The notes: generated from the letters alone by a model not told the origin. DNA of 64,000 nucleotides from Thermatribacter sp048814795 (GCA_048814795.1 CP184673.1:1054001-1118000), one strand, 5' to 3'; counted from the first letter of the stretch, positions 7,760 through 16,021 are shown. Program-made: numbers and translations.

Positions 7760-8200
7760 GTGCGCATTTTGAGCCTTGACCCAGGAACTCGCAACTGCGG
7801 TTATGCGGTTTTTGAGGAGAGTAAGCTCCTCTGTGCAGGCTGTATAAGGACTAATCCACCGGTGTATGCTGGGCTTTTGGAGCGTGTTTCTGCTTTGTGC
7901 GGAGAATACGCACCGGAAGTTGCGGTAATCGAGGGCGCTTTTCAGCGCTCTCGATATGCAAACCCGCACATTGAAGCAGTAGGCATTATCAAGGCAGTGC
8001 TGGAGCAAAGAGGAATAAAAAGAGCAACCTATGCACCTTCTACCTGGAAAAAGCTCCTGCTTGGAAACGGCAGGGCGAAAAAGCAAGAGGTGATGCTTTT
8101 TTTGAGAAAAAGAGGTTACCGAGTAAAAAGCACCCACGAAGCCGACGCAGTAGCGCTCGCGCTGACTTATCTCATTGAAAAAGGAGGAAAGGAACAATGA
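7760..8200 (+). CDS. RuvC-like Holliday junction resolvase
   Basis: The 146-residue RNase H-fold protein starts MRILSLDPGTRNCGYAVFE with the catalytic D7 in DPGT. The second acidic residue is E58 in VAVIEGAF, and the C-terminal acidic pair is in HEADAVALALT (E127, D129). This is the RuvC arrangement; the family normally ends near 165-175 residues, so this is a short phage-type version. It would cut branched intermediates during replication or recombination of the element. The start is GTG, ten bases after ssb. The stop overlaps the next start by four bases. Confidence 0.85.
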   Translation: MRILSLDPGTRNCGYAVFEESKLLCAGCIRTNPPVYAGLLERVSALCGEYAPEVAVIEGAFQRSRYANPHIEAVGIIKAVLEQRGIKRATYAPSTWKKLLLGNGRAKKQEVMLFLRKRGYRVKSTHEADAVALALTYLIEKGGKEQ

Positions 8201-8817
8201 TTATCGGCTTTTCTGGTAGTTCAGGTTCAGGCAAAAGCACCACCGTTCAGGACGTGGCTTTTTTACTGCAAGAGAAAGGAGCACGGGTCAGGGTGGTTGA
8301 TGAGGTAACTCAGCGATTGTTTGATATGTATTCCCTGGTTTACAAGGTGAGAAGTTTACAGGAACTCAGGGAAAAAGAGGACTTATACCTTCTTTTTGAG
8401 CAGGACTGGCTCAACATTCATCTTGAGGAAATCAATCGCAGGCAGGAAAAGGGCTGTATCCTTCTTTGCGACCGCACCGCTTTTGACGTTCTGCCTTATC
8501 TACTCCTTCATTGCAGAAGGAGTGCAGACCCTCTGGTTTTTGACAAACTGATCGACAAGCTGCGCAGAATAAGCGAAGACCCACCCTATAACGTAATCTT
8601 CTATTTCCCAGCGCTTAAAACTGCTTTCGAAAACAAGCACCCCGTAAGAGCACCTGAGGATCTTCTGACCAGAGAAGCGCAGGGCTATCTCCTGAAAAGC
8701 TTCCTACCGCAGGAGCTGACCGTTCCCGTTGCAACCCAGGATAGAGTGGAGAGAGCGGGTTTTATCTCCTTTTGCATTGAGCGATGGATGAGAGAGCGCG
8801 CTGGGAAGAGCGCTTGA
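8197..8817 (+). CDS. P-loop ATPase/kinase-like protein (AAA_28/NadR-like)
   Basis: This 206-residue protein has Walker A GSSGSGKS at residues 7-14 and an early VVDEVTQRL segment. A DR-containing motif follows (LLCDRTAFDVLPYLL, about residues 90-105), typical of nucleoside/nucleotide-kinase-like P-loop proteins such as AAA_28 and NadR C-terminal domains. Proteins like this in phages may phosphorylate nucleosides, but no substrate is visible. It overlaps the resolvase gene (ATGA) and the next gene by 34 bases, so it belongs to the same transcript as the replication genes. Confidence 0.6.
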   Translation: MIIGFSGSSGSGKSTTVQDVAFLLQEKGARVRVVDEVTQRLFDMYSLVYKVRSLQELREKEDLYLLFEQDWLNIHLEEINRRQEKGCILLCDRTAFDVLPYLLLHCRRSADPLVFDKLIDKLRRISEDPPYNVIFYFPALKTAFENKHPVRAPEDLLTREAQGYLLKSFLPQELTVPVATQDRVERAGFISFCIERWMRERAGKSA

Positions 8818-9128
8818 GGAAGGAGGGGTTATATCTCAAGCAGCACCGCAGGGAAGTTCAGGCTTTCTCCTGGGTGCTTGAGCAAGCAACCTACGAAAAA
8901 GAGAATGCAGAAGACACCAGTTGCAGGGAAATTGAAATTCCTTTCCAGGTGCTCTCGCCCATGCAGCAGGAGGTAATTTACTGCCTGTTTTACGACATGC
9001 GCAGCCTGAACGAGACAGCAGAGCACCTGAACATTTCGCGAAGCAGCGTCAGGGTGCATAAAAAAAGAGCGCTTCGAAAACTCGAAGCGCTTATTCCTGC
9101 GCCTGCTTCGCAGTGCTCGGAATCGTAA
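8784..9128 (+). CDS. Sigma-70 region 4-like helix-turn-helix protein
   Basis: The protein has 114 residues. The C-terminal half carries a region-4/LuxR-like HTH: LSPMQQEVIYCLFYDMRSLN, then ETAEHLNISRSSVRVHKKRALRKL. The N-terminal part is charged and probably helical. Similar small proteins (ArpU-like or late-gene activators) often close the early operon of phages and switch on the next one, and that is its position here: last gene before a 370-bp gap with a promoter and structured RNA. It overlaps the preceding gene by 34 bases. The regulatory role is inferred. Confidence 0.65.
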   Translation: MDERARWEERLRKEGLYLKQHRREVQAFSWVLEQATYEKENAEDTSCREIEIPFQVLSPMQQEVIYCLFYDMRSLNETAEHLNISRSSVRVHKKRALRKLEALIPAPASQCSES

Positions 9129-9247
9129 GCCGTAAAAACGCATTTTTAGGCGCTGTGAGTGTTTTTCTAAACAAAAAGGTATTATTCCTCGTCTCATTGT
9201 TCTTTCTATGCTCTACGGGCTTAAAAACATGTATAGAGACAAAAAAA

Positions 9248-9314
9248 GTGCCGTGCGGTTTGGGTGAGTCCGTCCTGAGGTTGCGAGACAACAGGAGGAA
9301 AGGCCGCACGGCAC
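9248..9314 (+). ncRNA. Structured RNA-like hairpin closed by an 11-bp perfect stem
   Basis: GTGCCGTGCGG (9248-9258) pairs perfectly with CCGCACGGCAC (9304-9314). Inside lies a second hairpin around TTGCGAGACAA and a GGAGGAAAGG run that looks like a ribosome binding site, but no start codon follows. The same word TTGCGAGACAACA followed by GGAGGAAAG is present in the leader of the SWIM gene at 9465-9490. No gene is seen elsewhere in 9129-9496. Its class is unknown. Confidence 0.45.
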
Positions 9315-9431
9315 AATAAACATTATACAACAAAACACAACAAAAAAACACACAAACACAAAAAAATCTCTTGATAAAACAATAAAACAATAATACATTA
9401 AAATTTTTTTATATTTTTTCTTTAAAAAGTA

Positions 9432-9460
9432 TTGACAAACTGCTAAATATATGAGAAAAT
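9432..9460 (+). promoter_or_regulatory. Promoter before the SWIM gene
   Basis: A perfect TTGACA at 9432-9437 is followed after 17 bases by GAAAAT (9455-9460). A better TATAAT lies at 9460-9465 but with a 22-base spacer. Start is expected near 9467, just at the TTGCGAGACAACA leader word. Confidence 0.55.
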
Positions 9461-9496
9461 ATAATTGCGAGACAACAAAAAAGGAGGAAAGAGAAA

Positions 9497-9928
9497 ATGA
9501 AAACCCAAACTTCCAAAACCCAAGCTTCAAGAAAGTCTTCACAAGCAAGGATTTTTGCAAGAGGAAAAGAGCTCTTTGAAAGCGGAGCCGTAAAGGTAGG
9601 AAAAGAAAGCTTTGAAGTGAACGGCTACAGTGTTACCACAGAAGAATGCACTTGCCCCTACTTCCAGACCCACAAAGAAAAGTGCAAGCACATGGTAGCG
9701 GTTGAGTTATGGATACAGGAACAGGAAAGGAAGAAAAAAGAGAAGGAGAAAGAAGAAACCGAGAGAGCCGTCAGGTGGATAGCCAGCGCAAGCGTGGAAA
9801 CCCTGGAGAAGCTTACCCCCCAGAAGCAGTGCAAGGCCATGAAGCTCTTAGCAGCGAAAATTCTGGAGCTTGAAGAAGAGCTCAAAGAGCAGACAGCTTA
9901 TCGAGAGCTTGAAAAGCTCGTCCCGTAG
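9497..9928 (+). CDS. SWIM zinc-finger protein
   Basis: The 143-residue protein has a SWIM motif: C51-x-C53, then C63-x-H65 (CTCPYFQTHKEKCKH). A highly charged coiled coil of K/E (about 74-95) and a helical C-terminus follow. SWIM domains bind DNA or protein partners and occur in recombination-related and mobile-element proteins. It is transcribed as its own unit: promoter, leader, strong GGAGG, and an intrinsic terminator right after. No enzymatic domain is attached, so it is probably an accessory or regulatory factor. The specific role is unknown. Confidence 0.75.
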   Translation: MKTQTSKTQASRKSSQARIFARGKELFESGAVKVGKESFEVNGYSVTTEECTCPYFQTHKEKCKHMVAVELWIQEQERKKKEKEKEETERAVRWIASASVETLEKLTPQKQCKAMKLLAAKILELEEELKEQTAYRELEKLVP

Positions 9929-9937
9929 GAAAGCGAA

Positions 9938-9969
9938 GCGGTGCTTCTCCGGAAGCACCGCATTTTTTT
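9938..9969 (+). terminator. Intrinsic terminator after the SWIM gene
   Basis: The stem GCGGTGCTTC/GAAGCACCGC is followed by seven T. It separates the SWIM transcript from the next small ORF. Confidence 0.85.
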
Positions 9970-9989
9970 AAAAAAGGAGAAGCGCACAG

Positions 9990-10172
9990 ATGGAACGCAC
10001 GCCCTTAAATGAAAACGGTTTTGAAAAGCGCCTTGAGGATGTTTTTGAATATGCCTTGATTGCACCGCCTGAGGAAATTGCAGAGCTAACCGAATACCAC
10101 AAAAACTTGTTGCTGTGCGCGATAGCGCGCAGAGTAGAAAAAATAGCATCCGCCTTGCGCTTTCTTGAATAG
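9990..10172 (+). CDS. Small acidic protein of unknown function (60 residues)
   Basis: ATG preceded by AAAAAGGAGAAG opens a 60-codon frame. The product is helical and acidic (EKRLEDVFEYALIAPPEEIA, then a more basic C-terminal helix). I do not recognise a family. It is plausible as a gene because of its ribosome binding site, amino-acid composition like its neighbours, and placement between two terminators. It would be a very short transcription unit unless there is read-through from the SWIM gene. Confidence 0.5.
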   Translation: MERTPLNENGFEKRLEDVFEYALIAPPEEIAELTEYHKNLLLCAIARRVEKIASALRFLE

Positions 10173-10228
10173 AGAAAGCGCAAGGAACACGCTTGCTTCA
10201 CTTTGTGAAGCAAGCGTTAGTCCTTTTT
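10153..10228 (+). terminator. Two tandem perfect hairpins, the second an intrinsic terminator
   Basis: The first hairpin is CCTTGCGCTTTCT/AGAAAGCGCAAGG, overlapping the end of the small ORF. The second is ACGCTTGCTTCAC (10189-10201)/GTGAAGCAAGCGT (10205-10217), followed by a T-rich tail ending near 10228. Confidence 0.8.
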
Positions 10229-10283
10229 CATCTCCTCTTGTCACCCTCTTTGCTTATTTATGGTAAGCGAAGGGGGTGTTTTT

Positions 10284-11129
10284 TTGCGCTGGAGCGAAGA
10301 AGAAATAAAGGTCCTGAAAGAACTGCACAAAGAAGGCAAAAACTCCGCAGAGATTGCGCAAGTCCTGAAGCGCACACAGAAAGCGGTTCTCCACCAGCTC
10401 GCCAGGCTCAAAAGCATAACCCAGAGCAGAACTTCCGCATACCTTATCACTTCCGACTGGCACATTCCGCACTACGACAGAGAAGCGTTTTCTTTTCTTC
10501 TGGAAACGGCAAAGAAAAAGCGCATTGAAAAAATCATCATTGCTGGCGATTTTCTTAATCTTGATATTTTGTCCAGCTATGCGAAAACAGAAGCTATCAC
10601 CATTGACCAGGAACTTACGGAAGCAAAAGCGGTTATAAAGACGTTGCTTAATTGTTTTAACGAAATACACATTATCCCTGGAAACCACGAACGGCGCATT
10701 ATAAGGCGCTTAAATACCCCGCTTTCTTTTGTGTCTTTCTTTTCGATGATCCACAAAGACGAGCGCATAAAGACCACCGAGAAAGACCACCTGGTAGTGA
10801 GCGCAGGAGGCAGAGCCTTTCGGATATGCCATCCGAAAAACTACAGCAGGGTAAAGCTCTCGGTTGCCGTCCAGCTTGCAGACATCTACCACCAGAACAT
10901 CGTTGCTGGGCACTCGCACTCGCTCGGCATCACTTTTTCCCGATCGGCGAGCTTCCTCTGCATTGACTGCGGAGGCATGTTCGACGAAAGCAAAATCGAG
11001 TACATCCAAGCAACCAGCACCCACCCCGAGTGGAACCAGGGCTTTGTTGCGCTTTACGAAAACAAAGTCGAGCTTTACTCCCTGTCGCCCACTTTGCATA
11101 TTTCCTGGAAGCTTCCAAAAAACACTTAA
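10284..11129 (+). CDS. Metallophosphoesterase with N-terminal Myb/SANT-like HTH
   Basis: The protein is 281 residues from a TTG start. The first 50 residues are a Myb/SANT-like HTH (RWSEEEIKVLKELHKEGKNS, then AEIAQVLKRTQKAV). The rest is a calcineurin-like phosphoesterase with the metal motifs in order: SDWHIPH, GDFLN, GNHERR and GHSHS. A DNA-binding domain fused to a phosphoesterase suggests a nuclease or phosphatase acting on DNA, as in phage SbcD-like and Sak-type proteins. TTG at 10284 is preferred because AGGGGG lies seven bases upstream; the in-frame ATG at 10260 has no ribosome binding site. Confidence 0.78.
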   Translation: MRWSEEEIKVLKELHKEGKNSAEIAQVLKRTQKAVLHQLARLKSITQSRTSAYLITSDWHIPHYDREAFSFLLETAKKKRIEKIIIAGDFLNLDILSSYAKTEAITIDQELTEAKAVIKTLLNCFNEIHIIPGNHERRIIRRLNTPLSFVSFFSMIHKDERIKTTEKDHLVVSAGGRAFRICHPKNYSRVKLSVAVQLADIYHQNIVAGHSHSLGITFSRSASFLCIDCGGMFDESKIEYIQATSTHPEWNQGFVALYENKVELYSLSPTLHISWKLPKNT

Positions 11130-11144
11130 AAAGGAGGTATTCAA

Positions 11145-11375
11145 ATGGCTGCTCCAGTAATTGTTCAGGAGTTACCAAATAGGCTACGCATTCGCTTTAA
11201 CGAAGGCACCGACCCTGAAACTGGAAAGCCCATAATCCGCAGCAAAAGCTACGGCAACATCAAAACTGGCGTTCCGCCCCAGGTAGTTTACGACTTTGGG
11301 GTAGCGCTGGCGCTTCTGTGCGCTAATCCGGTGGTTGACTACATCTTCGAAGAAGACAAAGCTCTGACCAGCTAA
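11145..11375 (+). CDS. DUF1659-family small protein
   Basis: This 76-residue protein resembles the DUF1659 family of Firmicutes. It has an N-terminal LRIRFNEGTDPETGKPIIRS strand pair and a central KSYGNIKTG. A hydrophobic helix follows, and the C-terminus is acidic. Members usually lie next to DUF2922 and YvrJ genes, and a DUF2922 gene follows here after 15 bases. The function of the family is unknown. AAAGGAGG precedes the ATG. Element 2 has lost this gene. Confidence 0.72.
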   Translation: MAAPVIVQELPNRLRIRFNEGTDPETGKPIIRSKSYGNIKTGVPPQVVYDFGVALALLCANPVVDYIFEEDKALTS

Positions 11376-11390
11376 TAGGAGGTGAACACC

Positions 11391-11609
11391 ATGGCAAAAA
11401 CCCTTTACATGCGCTTTCGCAATGCTGACGGCGGTCTGTTTACCTTGTCTTTGCCTAATCCCAAAGACGGGCTGACCGACGCAGAGGTAAACGCCTTAAT
11501 GGACCAGGTGATTAACGACGACTTATTCAACACCTCTGGCGGCAGCGTGGTCTCCAAAGACTCCGCATACGTTGAAGACACCACAGTAACCGCGATAGCA
11601 ATTTCTTAA
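11391..11609 (+). CDS. DUF2922-family small protein (copy 1)
   Basis: This 72-residue protein starts MAKTLYMRFRNADGGLFTLS and continues with PNPKDGLTDAEVNALMDQVI, the DUF2922 pattern. The start at 11391 is favoured over 11382 because AGGAGGTGA lies at the right distance. Function is unknown; the family pairs with DUF1659. A close homologue opens element 2 (17063-17281), differing at roughly a fifth to a quarter of residues, so the two copies are not a recent duplication. Confidence 0.78.
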   Translation: MAKTLYMRFRNADGGLFTLSLPNPKDGLTDAEVNALMDQVINDDLFNTSGGSVVSKDSAYVEDTTVTAIAIS

Positions 11610-11617
11610 TTTGAGCA

Positions 11618-11830
11618 ATGGCTAAAGCAAAAAAGGGAGAGGCTGCGGCCTCTCCCGAAACCTACGTAATCCTAAAAAGCATTGATAAGCTGGACAGAAG
11701 ATTTACTCAGTATGAAAAGCGCATTCTCTCTTTAGAGAAAGAAATCGCTGCGCTCAAGGTTTGGGGAAGCATTCTCTCTTTCTTAATTCCCTCTCTGCTT
11801 TTATCCCTGCTTCTTCGAGGTTTGAAGTGA
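11618..11830 (+). CDS. XhlA-like coiled-coil/TM protein (copy 1)
   Basis: The protein has 70 residues. A hydrophilic N-terminus leads into a heptad-like coiled coil (LDRRFTQYEKRILSLEKEIA) and one C-terminal membrane helix (SILSFLIPSLLLSLLL). This is the size and layout of the XhlA/hemolysin-type proteins that accompany phage holin-endolysin genes. It overlaps the next gene by one base (TGATG), so the lysozyme-like protein is translationally coupled to it. The last 42 residues are identical to the element 2 copy, in contrast to its divergent N-terminus. Confidence 0.65.
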   Translation: MAKAKKGEAAASPETYVILKSIDKLDRRFTQYEKRILSLEKEIAALKVWGSILSFLIPSLLLSLLLRGLK

Positions 11831-12357
11831 TGAAGAAAGAAAAGCATATTAGAGCTTATGCGGAACTCTTCAAAATATTTGCCCAGGACATCCTGGACCT
11901 GCTCGACGAAGAAGAAAAAGAAGGAGAAGCGCAAGAGAAGCCCGCACTCGATGCTTTGCGTATAAACGCTTCGGAGCTTAAGAAGCGCTTCTCCTTTCCC
12001 GGTGAAGTGGAAACCATCCTGCGCACCGCAAGGAAGTACTTCCCAGAAGCACCGCAGAGCTACCCGGTGAACCCCTTTGCGCTCCTCCTTGCCATTCGTG
12101 AAGCCGAGCGGGGAAGAAAAGGCTTTGAGTTCGGCATTGTGAAAGCGAAAGACACCGACTTAAAGACCCAGTGCGAGTATGCTTGCGAAACCATAAAGAA
12201 CAATTTCCAGCGCTTCAAAGAACAAGAAAGCGAGCAGGACTTTATCGTTTTTTTAAGCAAGCGCTACGCTCCCCTGGGTGCAGAGAACGACCCCAACAAC
12301 CTAAACCAGCATTGGGTGCACAACGTGCGCTGGTTTTATGATCGGTTTAGGAAATGA
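11830..12357 (+). CDS. Lysozyme-like putative endolysin (copy 1)
   Basis: The protein has 175 residues from the ATG at 11830. The first 75 residues are helical and acidic. The conserved C-terminal part has PVNPFALLLAIREAERG (candidate catalytic glutamate in IREAERG), GFEFGI and a long helix. A KRYAPLGAENDPNNLNQHW motif follows, as in lysozyme/transglycosylase-like phage proteins that cut peptidoglycan. No signal peptide is visible, so a holin or the upstream TM protein would be needed for access. Assignment is by motif resemblance and lysis-like neighbours. The copy at 17499 is strongly conserved in this C-terminal part but not in the linker. Confidence 0.6.
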   Translation: MKKEKHIRAYAELFKIFAQDILDLLDEEEKEGEAQEKPALDALRINASELKKRFSFPGEVETILRTARKYFPEAPQSYPVNPFALLLAIREAERGRKGFEFGIVKAKDTDLKTQCEYACETIKNNFQRFKEQESEQDFIVFLSKRYAPLGAENDPNNLNQHWVHNVRWFYDRFRK

Positions 12358-13221
12358 ACCGAGCTTCCTTGCCCAATACTTGAGAAGCGCTCGAAATTGC
12401 TCCTTCCTCTCTTTATATGATTTATCCTTAATGGCCAGCTGGAATTGGTAAACCAACCGACATTGCCCTTCTCTGACGATTTTCGACGTTGGCAATAGAT
12501 CTTGTTCCGTGAAACACGTTGGTAATTGCCTCAAGCTGCTTCAGGGTGTTCTTGAAACCCATTAGCAGAAAGAGCCCTGAAAAACACAAATTTTTCTTTG
12601 TTCCCAATATTAGCTAAAGAAGAACATAGCAGAAAAAAACAACAAAGTTTTAATATAAAGAAACCTTAAGGTTTAAGATGTCTGAAAAATGGTTATAATT
12701 GAACCGACTGAGTGTGTAACACGACTTAAGCCTAAACAAGCCTTAAAAGGGTTCTAATGCTTATACTGGGCAAGCATAAGGATTAGGCGATAAAACCCAA
12801 GCCTGTGGATATAAATTCAACGGAAATTAACTTATACTAAATTGAAGGTTTTAAAAAAAATATTGCACCCAATGTAAGCCAAAAAATGGTTTTTTAAAGA
12901 AGTACAACCTAAAAACATACTTTGCGATTATGGCTTTATAAATTATAAAGTATCTTATTGGAAAAGGGGGTGAACTTGGGATACACACAATAATTGCTTG
13001 GATATAAAGACAGCAAAGTGACAGAAACCCGTATGCACATAAACAAAGCAAGTTTTGTCAAGACAAAAATCTACCTGATAACATGCTGGGGAAAGAGGCA
13101 TAGCTTCAGGTAGGGAATGCGTTAAGAAGTGCTATGAATGGGCTGTCAAGGTTTGGTTCGGTAGCCTTTCAACGGATTTAAAGGACCTAAAATAATAAAA
13201 AGTATTATGGAGAGGACAATC
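12358..13221. other. Gene-poor segment with degenerate coding remnants
   Basis: On the minus strand at about 12577-12358 protein-like stretches appear in different frames (for example NVENRQRRAMSVGLPIPAG and SYKERKEQFRALLKYWARKL), as in a decayed gene. Around 12770-12840 the plus strand has a short KPKPVDINSTEINLY-like frame that resembles a transposon TnpB tail, but this is weak. From 12850 to 13221 I see nothing coding. Base composition becomes much more AT-rich here. Confidence 0.4.
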
Positions 13222-14514
13222 ATGAACCAAGAAATTAAGACCAAGGGAGAAATAATGCTGGAAAAAGCAGAAAAAATTGGTGATTTTTGGGCGTTTAAAG
13301 AGGAATCCTTACCCGGTGAGAAGCAGTTGGTACTGTTTGATAACGTTCAATTTATCTATGAGTTGGCATTGGCACAACTTGAATTGAAGACTTTGGGGTT
13401 GGAGTTTGAAGTTACCAATGGATTAAGAGAATTTAGGATTTTAAAAGAAGCTGGAAATATAGAGCTACTTAAAAGAAAACTTGCATACTTCAAATTAATT
13501 AAGGGTGAATACACAGATTACTTTCACATCGTGAAGAAAAACCAAACGAGATCGGTAAATCAGTATTTGACACATTGGATATACCCCTACAAAGGGAAGT
13601 TTCACCCTCAAATGATTAGAGCGCTACTTAATATTATAGGGTTAGATAAAGGGGACACTGTTTTAGACCCATTCATTGGGAGTGGGACAACGGCAGTGGA
13701 AGCCCAATTACTGGGAATTAACTGCGTGGGTATTGATATTTCTCCACTTTGTGTTCTCCAGAGCAGGGTAAAAACAGAATCTATCCAAATTTTACCCAAA
13801 ATATTGGAATGGAAAGAAGAAATTTTGAAAGAAGTTGGAGGTAATCTTTTTAGCTTAGATAATAAGGGTTTAGACAAGACAATTGAGAGTATATCCGATG
13901 AGAAAGTAAGAAATTTTTATTTGATGGCCAAGTTAGTTGCAGTAAGCGACAACGCGAGAAGGAAGAAAGATTTTACTAAAGCCTTCAGAAAAAAACTGGA
14001 CTTAATGATTTCATCGGTGGAAGATTATGTGAATATTATTAAAAAACTAAATTTGGGAGTTGGGGAAGTAGATATAAAAATTGGCGATTCTCGAAACCTA
14101 CCGCTTGGACCTAATAGCGTAGACGGCATAGTAACTTCTCCTCCTTATTCAATCGCCTTAGACTACGTTTCTAACGATGCTCACGCATTAAGAACTTTGG
14201 GATATTGCTTGGAGGAGTTACGAGAAGAGTTTATTGGAGTCAGAGGAAAAGGACAAAAACGGATAGATCTCTACAATGAAGACATGAAACGAAGTTTAGA
14301 GGAAATGTACAGGGTTTTAAAGCCAGGAAAATATGCCGTAATAGTTATTGGAAACGCAACATATCAGGGCAAAGAAGTGAAGACAGTAGAATTTATCATA
14401 GACTATGCTAAAAAAATTGGCTTTGAGCTTGTGAAAAACATAGACAAGATAATCTTTGGGCTTTACAACGTGATGCAGAAAGAAAACATACTAATATTTA
14501 AAAAGGAGTTTTGA
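13222..14514 (+). CDS. DNA methyltransferase (N4-cytosine/N6-adenine type)
   Basis: The protein has 430 residues from the ATG at 13222 (GGAGAGG upstream; the ATG at 13207 has none). The AdoMet-binding motif I is LDPFIGSGTTAVEA (about 149-162) and the catalytic motif IV is TSPPY (about 303-307). SPPY is typical of N4-cytosine enzymes. Motif I precedes motif IV, with a long target-recognition-like insertion between them. The gene is clearly more AT-rich than the element core. With the PD-(D/E)XK gene at 14928 it forms a probable type II restriction-modification pair carried as cargo. Confidence 0.88.
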   Translation: MNQEIKTKGEIMLEKAEKIGDFWAFKEESLPGEKQLVLFDNVQFIYELALAQLELKTLGLEFEVTNGLREFRILKEAGNIELLKRKLAYFKLIKGEYTDYFHIVKKNQTRSVNQYLTHWIYPYKGKFHPQMIRALLNIIGLDKGDTVLDPFIGSGTTAVEAQLLGINCVGIDISPLCVLQSRVKTESIQILPKILEWKEEILKEVGGNLFSLDNKGLDKTIESISDEKVRNFYLMAKLVAVSDNARRKKDFTKAFRKKLDLMISSVEDYVNIIKKLNLGVGEVDIKIGDSRNLPLGPNSVDGIVTSPPYSIALDYVSNDAHALRTLGYCLEELREEFIGVRGKGQKRIDLYNEDMKRSLEEMYRVLKPGKYAVIVIGNATYQGKEVKTVEFIIDYAKKIGFELVKNIDKIIFGLYNVMQKENILIFKKEF

Positions 14515-14927
14515 ACATGATTGGAGGCATACGCCAGACCTCGCCAAGATAGACCTCAACCCCAAAAAGAACAAAATCGCTTTATAAGCAACAACCAAAA
14601 CCTGTCAAAACAAATTAGAAATGGCTGTTTTAATTTCAAATAGATGTTGGAATGTAGACAAGCAAGCGAGCAGTGGTTAGAGGACTTTAGGTTGTTTAAG
14701 GAATTAGTAAAATAATCTAAATCTTGAGAAAGTTTAAAACATTACGCTAAAAGAACCTAAAAAGGTAGGGGTCGTAACCGTATTGGTATGTCGCGAAATC
14801 CAAGAGAATATAGAATAATAATATATTTATCCTTAGGACTTTTCGGAAACGAGGGAATTCGTTATGTGAGGTTTAGGCAGGACTATTTAAGAATCGAGAA
14901 ACCCTAAAGGAGCAGTTACACAGGCGC
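14515..14927. other. Intergenic segment between methyltransferase and endonuclease genes
   Basis: No open frame with a ribosome binding site was found. A few residues read like a remnant (HTPDLAKIDLNPKKNKIAL at about 14525-14580). The separation of more than 400 bases suggests separate transcription of the nuclease. Confidence 0.35.
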
Positions 14928-15698
14928 ATGTCTAAACAGCATTGTTTTTATCCTAATAGAATTATTGTCGAAGGGGTTGATACGGTGGACGATAACAAAA
15001 ATCTCGAAAGAATGAAGGAGTATCAGAAAGTCATAAGGAAAATATTGTCGGCTTTTGAGGGTGCTTCTTTTCCTATAATAGTAGAGTCATCTACTGGCTA
15101 CAAAGTATTAAGTATTGATAGAGAGAAAGATGCTGAGTTGATCGAAGATTTATCTACCATTGCAAAAACAATAGCATATTTTTATCACAAAACCCCTATT
15201 GGAAGAGATACATATAGGTTGGTTATCGGCAAAGAACCTAAAGCATTCAGACCAAATGAAGTTGGAAGAATTTTAGAATATGAGATATATAACATGTATA
15301 ACACATCTAATAAATCTAAGTTTAAGTTTAAGGTTATTTCAAAGATTCAACCTCTAAAACAAGTTGGTTATCCAGACGTAAAAGTTATAGAGAAAAACGG
15401 AAGGATCTCATTTGTGGAAATTAAAGCGACAACAAGGCCAGATATAGGTTCTCCCAGGGATTTTTATTATTCTACCAAGGAAAAAACTCTTGAAAAAATC
15501 AATTCTGATGGTTTTCACTTACTTCTTGGTTTCATTATCAAAGAAACAGAACCCGAAAGATTTACAACTATTGGTTGGAAACTTGTAGATCTTTCAAAAA
15601 TAAAAGTGAGCATAAAAGCTGAGTTTAATGCAGATAATTTGGAAATTTACAAACCAGAAGCAATAATTGAAGAAGGGTGGCTGGAGAGACTACAATGA
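14928..15698 (+). CDS. PD-(D/E)XK restriction endonuclease-like protein
   Basis: The protein has 256 residues. The nuclease core is GYPDVKVIEKNGRISFVEIK, with D150 and E164-x-K166, preceded by a conserved-looking glutamate helix (NEVGRILEYEIYN). This fits the PD-(D/E)XK fold of type II restriction enzymes. The gene is AT-rich like the methyltransferase gene and unlike the surrounding element, so the two were probably acquired together. The recognition sequence cannot be read. It could also be a Mrr-like or very-short-patch enzyme, but the neighbouring methyltransferase favours a restriction pair. Confidence 0.7.
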   Translation: MSKQHCFYPNRIIVEGVDTVDDNKNLERMKEYQKVIRKILSAFEGASFPIIVESSTGYKVLSIDREKDAELIEDLSTIAKTIAYFYHKTPIGRDTYRLVIGKEPKAFRPNEVGRILEYEIYNMYNTSNKSKFKFKVISKIQPLKQVGYPDVKVIEKNGRISFVEIKATTRPDIGSPRDFYYSTKEKTLEKINSDGFHLLLGFIIKETEPERFTTIGWKLVDLSKIKVSIKAEFNADNLEIYKPEAIIEEGWLERLQ

Positions 15699-15869
15699 CG
15701 CTGGTGAGCCAAACCCTCTGCTCCCTACCGCTCGCTTTGGTGCTTAAATACTAGTTGCTGTAGCCACTAAAAGCGTCGATAAGCGACCTTCCGACTCTTG
15801 TGACTACGCTATCTCATTTATCACCTTTTCTCTATTATGAAGACACTGTCTGCATAGGTCAATCCCTCT

Positions 15870-16021
15870 TTAAAGATTTCCATAGTGTTCTTCCATTGTA
15901 GTAGTATTTCTCCCGCAGAGCTTTTCTTCAAACTCCTGAAAGTTGATTCCTTTTTCCAGTAACTCCAGAGATACTTCCAGCATCCTCTGGAATCCTTTGA
16001 GAATTTGGCATAGCTATTCAT
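15870..16021 (-). pseudogene. Transposase N-terminal remnant (possibly ISLre2-like)
   Basis: From an ATG at 16021 with GGAGGTGAGG upstream, the minus strand shows a short fragment. In a second frame it reads LEVSLELLEKGINFQEFEEK, then LCGRNTTTMEEHYGNL and a stop. This looks like the start of a transposase broken by a frameshift and deletion. The family name is uncertain. The rest of the insertion sequence is missing. Confidence 0.4.

Noticed and set aside
9248..9314. Hammerhead-ribozyme-like words (GAGTCCGT, CCTGAGG, GGAAA)
   Set aside because: The core CUGAnGA and GAAA are not in the required order around three helices; only a superficial resemblance.
9113..9319. Possible 68-residue membrane protein overlapping the end of the sigma-like gene
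   Set aside because: It lacks a ribosome binding site, overlaps the structured RNA segment and has no protein-like conservation signal.
12301..12534. Minus-strand open frame of 77 codons after the lysozyme-like gene
   Set aside because: It overlaps the lysozyme-like gene end and only parts of it look protein-like; treated as a decayed remnant.
12770..12840. Possible TnpB C-terminal tail and guide RNA
   Set aside because: Only a KPKPVD-like fragment of a few residues is seen; far too little to support a transposon call.
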